The notes under the pieces were generated by a model, which searched no databases, was not told where the DNA came from, and was given only the letters and a program-made list of their open reading frames with translations. Shown here in pieces: positions 54,170-63,552 of a stretch of DNA of 64,000 nt. Location: the NCBI RefSeq assembly GCF_014652855.1, contig NZ_BMZP01000021.1, positions 17,177 to 81,176 on the forward strand, given 5' to 3'. Position numbers and translations under genes: made by a program. Numbering within the stretch: position 1 is the stretch's first letter; each line of letters starts with the position of its first letter. Origin of the DNA: Novosphingobium pokkalii. GTDB taxonomy: Bacteria > Pseudomonadota > Alphaproteobacteria > Sphingomonadales > Sphingomonadaceae.

Positions 54170-55401
54170 CTACGATGCTGCAGGGGGCGAAGACCCGGTC
54201 GGTGCCGACCGTCCAAGGGTCAACTTCAAAAGGATTGTGCATACCAGCATTGGCAATGTGCCGATGACGAACGGCACATAGCTTCCGGCGCGATCGAACA
54301 TGGCGCCGGCGACCGCGGAGCCGAGACCGGCGCTCAGGCTCATCACACCTCCGAGCGTCGCCAGTACCGTGCCGAAGAACCGAAGCTCGAAATCGCGCGA
54401 GCACAGATAGGCTATGCAGGCCGGGCCGGCGCCGCATAGCAGCCCCATCGCAACGGCGGCGACTGTGCCGCCCACGATCGAGGGCCTAGTCAGCAAGATG
54501 CCTATCGCCAGCACACCCAGCAGCAGGAATGTGGCGAACACCCGTTGTGCGGGAAACCGGTCGAGCATCCAGCCCGATGCGACCTGCCCGATCAGCGAAG
54601 CGACGCCGAAAAGTGCGGCAAGCCCCGCCGCCGATTCCGCCGAGAGGCCACCGTTCCGGAGGATCGGGACGAAGTGAATGTTTAGCGCACTGAGCGGCAG
54701 GAAGGTAACCAAGCAAAGCAGGGCGAAGCCCGCGAACAGCCGGGACTTGAGCACCGCGGCGGAAGCGCCGCCCGAAGTCGAGGGCGCGGGGGCTTGAGGC
54801 GCATCGCCATCGGTGAACCAGCGCAGAACAGCGGGAAGGTGATCAACGCCTGCACGAGCGCAATCACGGCATAGCCCGTGCGCCAGTCCGCATAGTGCAA
54901 CGCCGCGGTGGCGAGGAGCGGCATCACGATCGCTGCCATGCTGGGCCCCGCCAGCGCGATACCCATCGCCATGCCCCGCGCGGAGTCGAAGTGCCGCGAG
55001 ATGGCAGTGGTCCAGACGTTGAACATGGCGAGCGATCCGCCGATGCCGAGCAGCATCCATGCCGCCCACCAGGTCCAGATGGAAGGCCCGGTGCGTCGGA
55101 GCAAGGCGACTGCCGCAAGGTACAATGCCAGGCCCGGAATCCCGATGCGGCGCGGCCCGAACCGATCGACCAGCATCCCGACGAACGGCGCCGCAACGAT
55201 GGTTTCGATGCTGAAAAGCAGCATCCCGAAGCTGAGGCCCGAGCGGGACCAGCCCGTCTCCGCCTCGATCGCCGGCAGGAACACGCCGAGGGTGGCGAAA
55301 TGGGTCAGGCTGGTCATCACCGCTACCGCAGCCGCGATCGGTACGGGCCAATGCGCGCGCCATTCGCGCTGGACGGCGAAGCGGTCTACGGATTCCCTCA
55401 C
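54170..55401 (-). pseudogene. MFS transporter with frameshift
   Basis: The N-terminal half (GTG at 55401, six or so hydrophobic segments starting PIAAAVAVMTSLTHFATLGV, then FLPAIEAETGWSR) is in one frame. The C-terminal half (SRLFAGFALLCLVTFLPLSA and onward to LKLTLGRSAPTG) is in another. The two join between about 54790 and 54840, at LITFPLFC and VLRWFTDGD. Restoring one lost base (or removing two gained) would give a single protein of about 410 residues. So it is either a frameshifted pseudogene or a sequencing error. It follows the epimerase in the TauD/epimerase operon. Confidence 0.78.
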
Positions 55402-55498
55402 GACGCGCTGCTCCTTGCTGCGATTGGCCTCCGCTGCAGCCCAGAACAGCTACCTGCGCGCCGACGGCAGGCGATGTCAGGGGCCGGTCGCGCTCCGC

Positions 55499-56647
55499 TC
55501 AAGCCCGGCGCAACGCATAGGGGTAGCGGAACGGCGTGTTCATCAGCTTCGCCGACGAATCCCGCGTCCAGACTTCGCCCTCCCGTTTGGGGTGGCGGAA
55601 CGGATGTGCGGACTCGGTCACATGAACGGCCAGTTCGTCGAGCGAAGCCGCAGAGCCCAGCAGATGTGCGATCAGCCGGTCCTCCATCGCATAGTCGAAC
55701 GCATCCCCCAGCTTCTGCTCGACCTCGCCGCCACGCTCCGGCGGATTGTCCCGCCACCATCTGGCGCTTTCGGCAAGCGCATCGAGCAGTGGCACCTTGT
55801 CCCGGTAGCCAAGGCGCTGCCGGATTTTCGTCGTGTCCAGCAGGCGATGGAAGCCGATCTGGCCGCCATAAATCCGGTGGCCCAGCCAGCCGGGGCAGTC
55901 GACGAAATCGATCTCGCGCCCCAGAGCCCGCGCCATTGCGAGAATGGTCTGCGCCAGGCTCAGCTCGGGCGGATCGTCGGCCACGTTGAAGACTTCCCCG
56001 CGGGCCGCGTCCGGATGATCCATCGCCAGCAGGACGGCATGGGCCGCATTGTCGCGATAGGCCCGGGACCGGAGCATCAGGCCGCCGTCGGGCATCAGCA
56101 GCGAGGTGCGGCCGTCCAGGATGCGCCGCATGAAGCCCCAGTCGGCCGGCAGGATAGAGCCGGGGCCGTAGATGCCGGGAAAGCGCAGGATCGTGACGTC
56201 GAAATCGCCGGCGGCGTGGTGCGCCATGACCGCCTGCTCGGTAGCGAAGACGCGGCTGCCCAGGCGGTCGAGCTCTGCGTCGTCGGAAAACGGGCTTTGC
56301 TCATCCGCCACCCAGGCGCCGATCGGGCCCCAGCGCGGATCGTCTGGCCGGCCATAATAGTAGCGCGCGCCTGAAATGCTGATCAGCCGGCCGATCTTGC
56401 CATTGAGCGCATCGGCGATGATCTGCGCGCGGCCATACATGCAGATGGCGGCATCGAAGCGGCGCCCCTCCAGCACGGGGGCGAGCGTTTCGGCGAAATG
56501 TACATCGGCATGGATATGCTCGATCGGCGGCAGGGGCGGCTCATGCCGGCCGGAATGCAAGATCGTGACCGCATGGCCTCGATCGACCAGCCCCTGAATG
56601 ACCAGCGGGCCAGTCTGCCCGGTGCCGCCGATTACGAGAACGTCCAT
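55499..56647 (-). CDS. NAD-dependent epimerase/dehydratase family protein
   Basis: A 382-residue extended SDR-like protein. The dinucleotide motif is GGTGQTG (7-13). GARYYYGRPDDP, LRFPGIYGPGS, YRDNAAHAVLLAM and FNVADDPPELSL are typical of nucleotide-sugar epimerase-like folds. The conventional YxxxK is not evident, so the catalytic class is uncertain. The C-terminal 90 residues are an unusual extension. It follows the TauD-like gene by 75 bases and precedes the frameshifted MFS. Confidence 0.85.
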   Translation of the reverse strand: MDVLVIGGTGQTGPLVIQGLVDRGHAVTILHSGRHEPPLPPIEHIHADVHFAETLAPVLEGRRFDAAICMYGRAQIIADALNGKIGRLISISGARYYYGRPDDPRWGPIGAWVADEQSPFSDDAELDRLGSRVFATEQAVMAHHAAGDFDVTILRFPGIYGPGSILPADWGFMRRILDGRTSLLMPDGGLMLRSRAYRDNAAHAVLLAMDHPDAARGEVFNVADDPPELSLAQTILAMARALGREIDFVDCPGWLGHRIYGGQIGFHRLLDTTKIRQRLGYRDKVPLLDALAESARWWRDNPPERGGEVEQKLGDAFDYAMEDRLIAHLLGSAASLDELAVHVTESAHPFRHPKREGEVWTRDSSAKLMNTPFRYPYALRRA

Positions 56648-56722
56648 GCGCCGCGTCCTGTGTTCCTGTGGGAAGCGAGGTAATGCCTCTCACCGGCCGA
56701 GCGCCCCGGGCGCCTCTGTCGT

Positions 56723-57640
56723 TCAGATGGCATCGGCGTAGGTGAGCGTACGCCCATAGCCATAATCGCCGCCGATCGTGGTGCGCCGCATGATCCGCAC
56801 CTCGTCGATCGGGCCGCCGGTAACGGCGTGCAGCATGCGCCAATTGTCCCACAGGATCATTTCGCTCTCGCCCCAGGCATGGCGATACGCGGGGCAGCTT
56901 TCGATGTGATCGACCAGTTCGTCTAGCAGCGCCCCGCCTTCCTCGGGGCGCATACCCACGATCCCTTCAGCGAACAGCGGCGACACGTTCAGCACCTTGC
57001 GCCCCGTCTCCTTCTGCACATAGACGGCCGGATGGGCGACTGGGGGGAAGTCGGTGTCGACCCGTTTGCGCAGCGCCTCCAGCGTGTGCGACGCGCGCAG
57101 CAGCTTGACGTCGTGCCGGCGCGCATAGCGCGTCGTATCGAGGATCTTGAGCTGGTAGAGAATTTCCAGCCCTTCGACGCGCGCCTTCAACCTCTGGGGC
57201 AGGCGATCATAGGCATCGATTTGATCGCCGAAGCAGGTCTCTCCGCCCCAGCTCGTCGCCTGAGTGACGCGCAGCAATCCGCCGCGGTTTATCTTCTGGA
57301 CATAGGAGAGATCGGAATGCCACGGAATCCAGTTGGCAACCGTCTTGCCCTCGATCTCAAGGATGTTGCCCGATTCCGGCCGTGACGCCAGGCTGATGAG
57401 ATCGGGATAACCATCGACCCACAGTTCCTGCACCGGATGGGGTTCCAGTGCGCCGAAGCACCGGCTCAGTGCAATCTGAAACTCGGGCGCATCATCAACC
57501 TCGCGGAACAGGATCACGCCGTGCCGGATCCAAAGCTCGCGGAGCTCGGCTACCGTCGCGTCGTCTTCCAGCTCCGCGGGTCCCAGTCCACGTACCTGCA
57601 CGCCAAAGGGCAGGCCGGCTTCGAGCTTCTCCACGTCCAT
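56723..57640 (-). CDS. TauD/TfdA-type 2-oxoglutarate-dependent dioxygenase
   Basis: A 305-residue non-heme Fe(II)/2-oxoglutarate oxygenase. The facial triad is His108 and Asp110 in WHSDLSY and His271 in WRMLHAVTGG; an Arg pair at about 285-286 (RIMRRTTIGG) likely binds 2-oxoglutarate. It would hydroxylate or desaturate the substrate, or cleave an ether or sulfonate. First gene of the leftward operon with the epimerase and MFS, with the operator at 57730 upstream. Substrate unknown. Confidence 0.93.
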   Translation of the reverse strand: MDVEKLEAGLPFGVQVRGLGPAELEDDATVAELRELWIRHGVILFREVDDAPEFQIALSRCFGALEPHPVQELWVDGYPDLISLASRPESGNILEIEGKTVANWIPWHSDLSYVQKINRGGLLRVTQATSWGGETCFGDQIDAYDRLPQRLKARVEGLEILYQLKILDTTRYARRHDVKLLRASHTLEALRKRVDTDFPPVAHPAVYVQKETGRKVLNVSPLFAEGIVGMRPEEGGALLDELVDHIESCPAYRHAWGESEMILWDNWRMLHAVTGGPIDEVRIMRRTTIGGDYGYGRTLTYADAI

Positions 57641-57729
57641 GACTATACGCTTCCTCTACCTGCAGCCGCCATCTCGCCGTGGTTCGGTCCGCACCATTCC
57701 CGCTTAACGTCGATGCATGCTGGCGTTAT

Positions 57730-57745
57730 TTGACCAATGTGTCAA
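57730..57745. promoter_or_regulatory. TTGACC-N4-TGTCAA operator (site 13)
   Basis: TTGACCAATGTGTCAA lies upstream of the TauD-type gene and overlaps the stop codon of the next CoA-transferase, so its sequence is constrained by both. Confidence 0.6.
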
Positions 57746-58929
57746 CATTCTCCAGCGCCACTGGCGGCGATGCTCCCTCCCGCCCGTAACGCCGCGATCT
57801 CGTCTTGATCGAAGCCAACATCTAGAAGGATTTCATCGGTATGTTCGCCCACTTCGGGGGCAGAATTGGTGATGCGGTTGCGCATACCGTCCAGCACAAA
57901 GGGGCTTTCCGGAAGCATCATCTCCACGCCGTCGAGATCGACCGGAATCGCTCTTGCCTCGGGCGAACGGATACCTTCAGCCACGGTGTTGATCGGTCCG
58001 GCAGGAACCCCGGCCTTTGCCATCGCTGCCAGCCACTGCGCCGCAGACGCTTTCCGGAAGGCCGCCTGGAGGAGCGTGCGCAGCGCGACGACGTTCTCAG
58101 CCCGGGCTTCGGGCGTCGCATAGCGGGTATCTTCGACCAGTTCAGGACATCCCGCCAGCGCATCCACCGCTGCAGCGAACTTCGAGAAAAAATGAAGAAC
58201 GGGCTGCACGAGCAGTACCTGCCCGTCCCCGGTCTCCAGCACATTGGTGGCAGGCGGCCCCAGCGAGGTGGTGATGTTGGCAGTCAGGTGCAGATAGTTG
58301 AGCAGGCCGTCGAGCATGTTGATTTCGACATGCACGCCGGTGCCCGTCCGGACCCGCGCGAACAGCGCCGCCGTGATGCCCTGCGCCGCCGTCGATCCGG
58401 CGATCGCATCCGCAACGATGATCGGCAGCGGCTCGCCGAAATTTCCGCCGCGGCCGGACATTTCCAGCACGCCGGCATGGGCCTGGATCACGCCGTCGGT
58501 AATTGGCAGCCGAGCGAGCGGACTATTCTCCGGGAAGCCGGTGATCGTGCAATGGATCAGCGTCGGATTGAGCGCGGCCATCTTGTCCCAGGTCACGCCC
58601 AGCCTCTCGCCGACGCCGGGGCGAAAGTTCTCGATAAGCACATCGGCCCGCCGTACCAGCCGATGCAGGATCTCCTGCCCCCCCGGCGTCTTGAGGTCGG
58701 CGGCGATCGATCGTCTGCCGCGATTGCAGGCTAGGAAGGGAAAGCGCCGCCTGCCCTTCGCGTCAGGACCGCCGCGCAGCGGATCACCGTCGGGCGTCTC
58801 CAGCTTGATCACGTCCGCGCCCAGATCCTGCAGCGTGCGGGCAGCGAACGGTGCCGACGCGATAATCCCCAGGTCCAGCACCTTGATCCCGGCAAGCGGC
58901 CGCACGGCCGAATCATTCAAACTGCCCAC
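57742..58929 (-). CDS. CaiB/BaiF (family III) CoA-transferase
   Basis: A 395-residue family III CoA-transferase starting at GTG 58929, placed by the ideal GGGAGAGG upstream; the frame extends about 135 low-quality codons further and was rejected. VLDLGIIASAPFAARTLQDL, then GADVIKLETPDGDP, forms the N-terminal signature, and the catalytic Asp is likely the one in VADAIAGST. It lies 59 bases behind the tandem CoA-transferase in the same operon, so up to three modules are co-produced. Confidence 0.92.
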   Translation of the reverse strand: MGSLNDSAVRPLAGIKVLDLGIIASAPFAARTLQDLGADVIKLETPDGDPLRGGPDAKGRRRFPFLACNRGRRSIAADLKTPGGQEILHRLVRRADVLIENFRPGVGERLGVTWDKMAALNPTLIHCTITGFPENSPLARLPITDGVIQAHAGVLEMSGRGGNFGEPLPIIVADAIAGSTAAQGITAALFARVRTGTGVHVEINMLDGLLNYLHLTANITTSLGPPATNVLETGDGQVLLVQPVLHFFSKFAAAVDALAGCPELVEDTRYATPEARAENVVALRTLLQAAFRKASAAQWLAAMAKAGVPAGPINTVAEGIRSPEARAIPVDLDGVEMMLPESPFVLDGMRNRITNSAPEVGEHTDEILLDVGFDQDEIAALRAGGSIAASGAGEC

Positions 58930-58988
58930 GCGCCTCTCCCATCTTCGGCGCGCGCCGCAGTCACCGCCTGTGGCGCGCGCCGTGCGCC

Positions 58989-61421
58989 TTACCAGGCGAT
59001 GCCCATGCGGGGGCGCGTTCCGATGATCGCCGCCGCCTCCAGCCTCGTCACATCGTCCTCGCTGAGGCCCAGAAGTTCGGTCAGGATCTCTGCATTGTGC
59101 TGCCCCAGCATCGGGGCCGGGCTGCGGTGCAAACGATACGGGCCGAACTCGAACTTCGCCGGATAACCGATGATCGGCACCCGCCCGAGAACGGGCTGAT
59201 CTACCTCCTCGTACAGACCGCGCGCCACGACTTCGGGAATCGCGTGCAGCCCGGCAAGCGGCTGGAAGCGTGCCGCCGGCACACCCGCCGCCAGCAATGC
59301 GGCGACGGCATCGTCGGCCCGCTGCGGCCGCACCCATTCGGCGATCTGCTGGTCGATTACGTCATGGCACTCCATCCGCCCCTTCGGCGTCGACAGGCCC
59401 GGATCCGCCGCCAGCGCAGCGGCCCCGATCGTCGCGCACAATGCCTTCCACTCCGCGTCGGAGGTGACACTGATCGCCACCCAGTCATCCCGGGACATCC
59501 CGTCATAGGGAGGATCCCAGTCCACCGCGCGATAAGCACCCTGCGGGGCATGCACCCAGGAGCGATTGCCGTTCCTGCCGAGCACCACGCCATGCGCCGA
59601 ATATTCGATCAGTTGCTCGGCGCTGATGTTGAAGCCCGTCGTGAACTGGGGCGTCTCCACCAGCATCCCATTGCCGGTGCGATCCCGCGCCGCCAGCGCC
59701 AGCATCAATGCAAAGGCCGCGTGGGAGCCGGCAATCGGATCACACGCCCCGCCGGTGATCTCTGGCCGGTCATCGGCAAAGCCAGTCACCCAGGAGAGTC
59801 CCGAAGCCTGTTCCACCGTGGTCGCATAGGCGACATGGTCCTTCCAGGGCCCCGAGTTCCCGAAGCCTGAGGCACGCACCATGATCAGCCGCGGATTGAT
59901 CTCGCGCAGCTTCTCATAGGTCAGCCCCCAATTCTGCATCACCCGCGAGCTGAAATTTTCCACCAGAACGTCAGACTGCGCGACGAGCTTCAGCACCAGT
60001 TCCCGCGCTTCCGCCTGGCCCATGTCGAGCGTCAGGCCGCGCTTGTTGGTGTTGGTGCCGGCGAAGAACGGCGATGCTTCCCACCACCCTTCGCTCATGT
60101 CGTGGCGCAGCGTCGCCGCACGAATTCCGTCCGGGCGCTGGATCGATTCCACATGGATCACGTCCGCGCCGAACATCGCGAAGAAATGGGTAATGATCGG
60201 CCCCGCCCAGAACGCGGTGAAATCGAGGATCCGCACCCCCTCGAAGGGCAGGTCATGTGGCTTGCCACCGGCGGATGGCGACCGCTCACGCGCCGGCAGC
60301 ACAGTGCCGTCGTGCGCTCCCAGCCTGGGCGATGCACCGGGGACACGCGCGCCGATGTCGCCCTCGATGATATAGGGCGGCGCCGGCTGCGCCACACCCG
60401 TCACGGGATTGGTGGAGCGCCAGCCCCGCGCCACTACCTGCTCGAACTCCCCGATCGACTTGCCGTCATGGATAGGGGCAACGGGCAGGCGGAACAGCGT
60501 TGCCAATTCCACCACCTCGGCGGTTGTGCGCTGGCTGGTCCAGGCATCGATGATCGCGGTCAGTTCGTCGCCGCGTTTGGCACGGGTTTCGAACCGCGAG
60601 AGAGTCTTGTCTTCGGCCCAATCGGGCTGCTCGACGAGAATGCAGAAATCCAGCCATTGCTGCCCGGTCGTGATCTGGAAGCCGACATAGCCATCCCGCG
60701 TCGGATGGTTGAGCGGCACCGCGGGCGAACGGACGGCACGATAGGGGCGGCCCGCCCCGATTTCGAACGTCGGCGCGAAAAACGGCTGGGTGAGGTGCAG
60801 GGCGTCCAGAATGGAAACGTCGACCAGTTCGCCGACCCCGGTGGCCTGGGCGCGGCGCCACGCCGCCAGAGCGCCGCTCGCCCCGAAAATGCCGACTGCC
60901 CAATCGCCATGATCGCCCCCCGCCGCCAGCGGCTCCCGATCGGCCCGTCCGCGACTCGCCCATCCCCCGGACATCGCCTGCAGCGTGAACTCGGCGGCCG
61001 GCCGATCGGGCATGCCTAACCCGAAGTTGGTGATGGCCACCACCACCGCGTGCGGACAGCGCGCGCGGATACGCGCCGGCGCGAATGCCTCGACATCGGT
61101 GATCGGCGAACCTGGGGACCAGATCACCACATCGGCGCGCTCAAGCAAGTTCCACAACGCGGCGCACGCGCCCTCGCCCGCGGGGTCGACGACGATGCTC
61201 TGGGTCGATGCCGCGAGGAACTGGAACAGCGGGCCACCGATCTGCGGATCGATGTTGGCACCGCTTGCCGAGCGACGGCGCAGCGGATCGCCCTCGGGAC
61301 CCTCCACCCAAACGGCCACCGCACCGCCGTCGACCAGCAGCTTGGTGCAATAGGCACTGGCAAGTCCGCTGCCCAGGTGGACCACGGCCAGTTCGTCATT
61401 AAGCGGCGTTTGCACCAACAT
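58989..61421 (-). CDS. tandem two-module CaiB/BaiF CoA-transferase
   Basis: An 810-residue chain with two family III CoA-transferase modules. The N-terminal module begins near VVHLGSGLASAYCTKLLVDG, with GGDHGDWAVG as the region of its likely catalytic Asp. The C-terminal module begins near VRILDFTAFWAGPIITHFFA, with Asp in ACDPIAGSHAAF. These enzymes normally work as interlocked dimers, so a covalent dimer is plausible, possibly with one active half. The ATG at 61421 abuts GGAGGG, so the GTG at 61415 is a better-spaced alternative. The operon continues from the amidohydrolase. Confidence 0.92.
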   Translation of the reverse strand: MLVQTPLNDELAVVHLGSGLASAYCTKLLVDGGAVAVWVEGPEGDPLRRRSASGANIDPQIGGPLFQFLAASTQSIVVDPAGEGACAALWNLLERADVVIWSPGSPITDVEAFAPARIRARCPHAVVVAITNFGLGMPDRPAAEFTLQAMSGGWASRGRADREPLAAGGDHGDWAVGIFGASGALAAWRRAQATGVGELVDVSILDALHLTQPFFAPTFEIGAGRPYRAVRSPAVPLNHPTRDGYVGFQITTGQQWLDFCILVEQPDWAEDKTLSRFETRAKRGDELTAIIDAWTSQRTTAEVVELATLFRLPVAPIHDGKSIGEFEQVVARGWRSTNPVTGVAQPAPPYIIEGDIGARVPGASPRLGAHDGTVLPARERSPSAGGKPHDLPFEGVRILDFTAFWAGPIITHFFAMFGADVIHVESIQRPDGIRAATLRHDMSEGWWEASPFFAGTNTNKRGLTLDMGQAEARELVLKLVAQSDVLVENFSSRVMQNWGLTYEKLREINPRLIMVRASGFGNSGPWKDHVAYATTVEQASGLSWVTGFADDRPEITGGACDPIAGSHAAFALMLALAARDRTGNGMLVETPQFTTGFNISAEQLIEYSAHGVVLGRNGNRSWVHAPQGAYRAVDWDPPYDGMSRDDWVAISVTSDAEWKALCATIGAAALAADPGLSTPKGRMECHDVIDQQIAEWVRPQRADDAVAALLAAGVPAARFQPLAGLHAIPEVVARGLYEEVDQPVLGRVPIIGYPAKFEFGPYRLHRSPAPMLGQHNAEILTELLGLSEDDVTRLEAAAIIGTRPRMGIAW

Positions 61422-61482
61422 CCCTCCAATTACCTCGATTCCGGCATGCCGGATCGGCTCACGCTGCGGCGGGGCGCAGGAT

Positions 61483-62592
61483 TCAATTGGCTGCGACGCT
61501 CGTATGGATGGTCGGCGCGATGCCGAACAGCCGCGCTGCATTGAGGCCGAGACAATCCTTGACCGCCTCGTCGTCAAAGTGCGGGTCGTTGAGGAAGTTC
61601 GCGACCAAGCTCCGGCTCGTAGGCCAGGTACCTTCCGCGTGCGGATAGTCGGAACCCCACATCACGTTGCGCGCGCCCGGCAGGCCCTTCGCAGCAGAGA
61701 GGATGCAGGCCCGGTCGTGCTGGAAGGCCGCCCAGATCTGATCGTCGATGATCTGGCTCGGTTTGCGCGACAGCTTCGGGCGAACGAACACTTCGTGCGC
61801 TTCGGCCACCTCGTCCATGCGCTCGCCCAGCGCCACCAGCCAGCTTGCGCCACTTTCGATGAAGGCGACCTTGGCGCCCGGATTGCGATCCAATACGCCG
61901 CCGGCGATCAGATACATCGCGGTCAATTGCGCATCCATCGCCTGGCTGCTGTAGTTGATGATCGCCGCCCCCGGGCCCCGCTCCGCCGTCACAGTTTCCA
62001 TGCCGGTGCCGGTATGCATCACGAACACGATGCCCAGTGCGGCAGCGCGGGCGAAGACCGGATCCCATGCCGGATCATTATATTTGGGGCAGCCGATGGG
62101 CGTCACCGCCGGCAGCATCGCCGAACGCACCCCGCGCGAGGCGAGATAGTCGAGTTCGGCGAGCGTCGCCGAGAAATCGATCACCGGCAGCATGCCGCAT
62201 TGCACGAAACGATCCGGGTGGCCGCCCAGAAACCCGATGTGCCAATCGTTGTAGAGCCGGGCCGAGGCGGCCTCGGCCTCGGCATTGCCGATCGCGTACA
62301 GCCACAGGCCCAGCGTCGGGAAGCAGATCTCGGCGTCGATACCCTCATGCTCCATGTCGCCGAGGCGGCCGCTAATGTCGCGCAGACCCGCCCTTTCGCG
62401 CGCCAGAGGCGATTCGCGGTGATTGCCTAGCCGCATCCGGTAGATGGTCTTCTCTTCGGTGCCGGCAAGCAGATAATCGCCATCCCGGCGACTCGCCAGC
62501 GCATGCTTCTTTAGGCTCGCCGGCAGCCCTGCCACATAGAGGTCGGAGGGCTCGCTGACGTGACTGTCGGCGCTGAAAATGAAGGGCTTCAT
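61483..62592 (-). CDS. amidohydrolase family 2 (metal-dependent hydrolase/decarboxylase-like)
   Basis: A 369-residue TIM-barrel protein of amidohydrolase family 2. SADSHVSEP carries Asp9 and His11, FVMHTGTG a further His, and MWGSDYPHAEG the C-terminal Asp. Family members include decarboxylases and hydrolases of cyclic acids. The ATG at 62592 lies behind AGGAGTGG; a GTG at 62601 is an alternative. It heads the leftward operon of CoA-transferases. The P450 fragment is divergent, with operator site 14 in between. Confidence 0.9.
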   Translation of the reverse strand: MKPFIFSADSHVSEPSDLYVAGLPASLKKHALASRRDGDYLLAGTEEKTIYRMRLGNHRESPLARERAGLRDISGRLGDMEHEGIDAEICFPTLGLWLYAIGNAEAEAASARLYNDWHIGFLGGHPDRFVQCGMLPVIDFSATLAELDYLASRGVRSAMLPAVTPIGCPKYNDPAWDPVFARAAALGIVFVMHTGTGMETVTAERGPGAAIINYSSQAMDAQLTAMYLIAGGVLDRNPGAKVAFIESGASWLVALGERMDEVAEAHEVFVRPKLSRKPSQIIDDQIWAAFQHDRACILSAAKGLPGARNVMWGSDYPHAEGTWPTSRSLVANFLNDPHFDDEAVKDCLGLNAARLFGIAPTIHTSVAAN

Positions 62593-62643
62593 GCGTCCCA
62601 CTCCTAGCTATTCTGTATCGCTCTACGGTCGTCGTCTCCTGAT

Positions 62644-62659
62644 TTGACACTTATGTCAA
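62644..62659. promoter_or_regulatory. TTGACA-N4-TGTCAA operator (site 14)
   Basis: TTGACACTTATGTCAA is a perfect 6-bp palindrome between the divergent amidohydrolase operon and the disrupted P450. Confidence 0.72.
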
Positions 62660-62736
62660 GATATCACATTCTAGAAAGTCAGAAAACACGACGCATGCGC
62701 CTTGCAGCTGGCGCCCGACGCGCGAGGAGTAGAGGG

Positions 62737-62985
62737 ATGACCACGACCCTAACCAGGTCCTTTCCCGAGCACGTTCCGCCGGAGCGTATCTGGGACTACG
62801 ATATCGACGCGTTCGTCGCCGGGTCTGCCGATCCCTATGAAGCGATCGCCCGGCTGCACGAGGGCCCGGATATCGTCTGGGCGGCGGGTGGCTATCGGGG
62901 CGTGGGCGGCTGGCTGCTGACCCGCCATGCGGATATTAGAGCATTTTTCGATCAATCTGGATCGTATCCGCAGGAGCTGAAGTAA
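62737..62985 (+). pseudogene. cytochrome P450, 5' fragment truncated by insertion element
   Basis: The first 75 or so residues are a P450 N-terminus (SFPEHVPPERIWDYDIDAFV, then GGWLLTRHADIRAFF), similar to that of the P450 at 7217. The ATG at 62737 lies behind GAGGAG. The frame then runs into the IS630 sequence after about 62950 (SYPQELK) and stops at 62985, so I-helix, ExxR and heme loop are missing. The rest of the gene may survive beyond the element, outside the window. Confidence 0.85.
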
Positions 62986-63552
62986 TTGGCGCATTCGAGG
63001 GGCCGGAAGATGTCGACGAGCTTGCCGATGAGGTCCCACAGGCCGCTGACGGTTCGTTCGCCTGCTTTTCGGAGCATGGCCTTGAGCCGGGAGAAGGCCT
63101 TCTCGATCGGGTTGAAGTCGGGGCTGTCGGGCGGAAGGAAGCGCAGGCTCGCGCCTGCATCCTCGATCATAGCGAGCACTGAGGCACGCTTATGGCTGGA
63201 GAGATTGTCCATGATAACGATGTCACCGGGCTTCAGTTCGGGGACGAGCACCTGGCCGACGTAAGCTTCGAACCAGTCGCCGTTGATCGGTCCGTCGAGC
63301 ACCATCGGCGCGATCATTCCGTCCATCCTCAGCCCCGCGACCAGCGTCGTCGTCTTGCGGTGACCATGCGGGAAGCCCATCCGCAGGCGCTCGCCTTTTG
63401 GAGCGCGGCCATGGCTGCGGGTCATGTTGGTCGCGGTCCACGTCTCGTCGATGAACACCAACCGCTCGGGGACAAGATCGCACTGGCTATCGAACCAGTC
63501 CCGACGCTGCCTCAGGATGTCGAGCCGGTCCTGCTCGATCGCGTGGCCGGTC
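62952..63552 (-). mobile_element. IS630-family element, transposase C-terminal part, 5' end removed
   Basis: The minus strand encodes a DDE transposase C-terminus: RLVFIDETWTATNMT (first Asp), IVIMDNLSSHKRA (second Asp), LPPDSPDFNPIEKAF (Glu), ending ECANYFSSCGYDPD. Readable transposase begins around KTGHAIEQ near 63552, and the N-terminal helix-turn-helix part is missing. The upstream reading is antisense to the IS110 gene. The element interrupts the P450 between about 62945 and 62970. IS630 elements usually target TA; I cannot place the terminal repeats exactly. Confidence 0.85.

Noticed and set aside
54908..56374. 488-codon rightward frame opposite the MFS and epimerase genes
   Set aside because: Crosses two opposite genes; composition is typical of antisense high-GC DNA.
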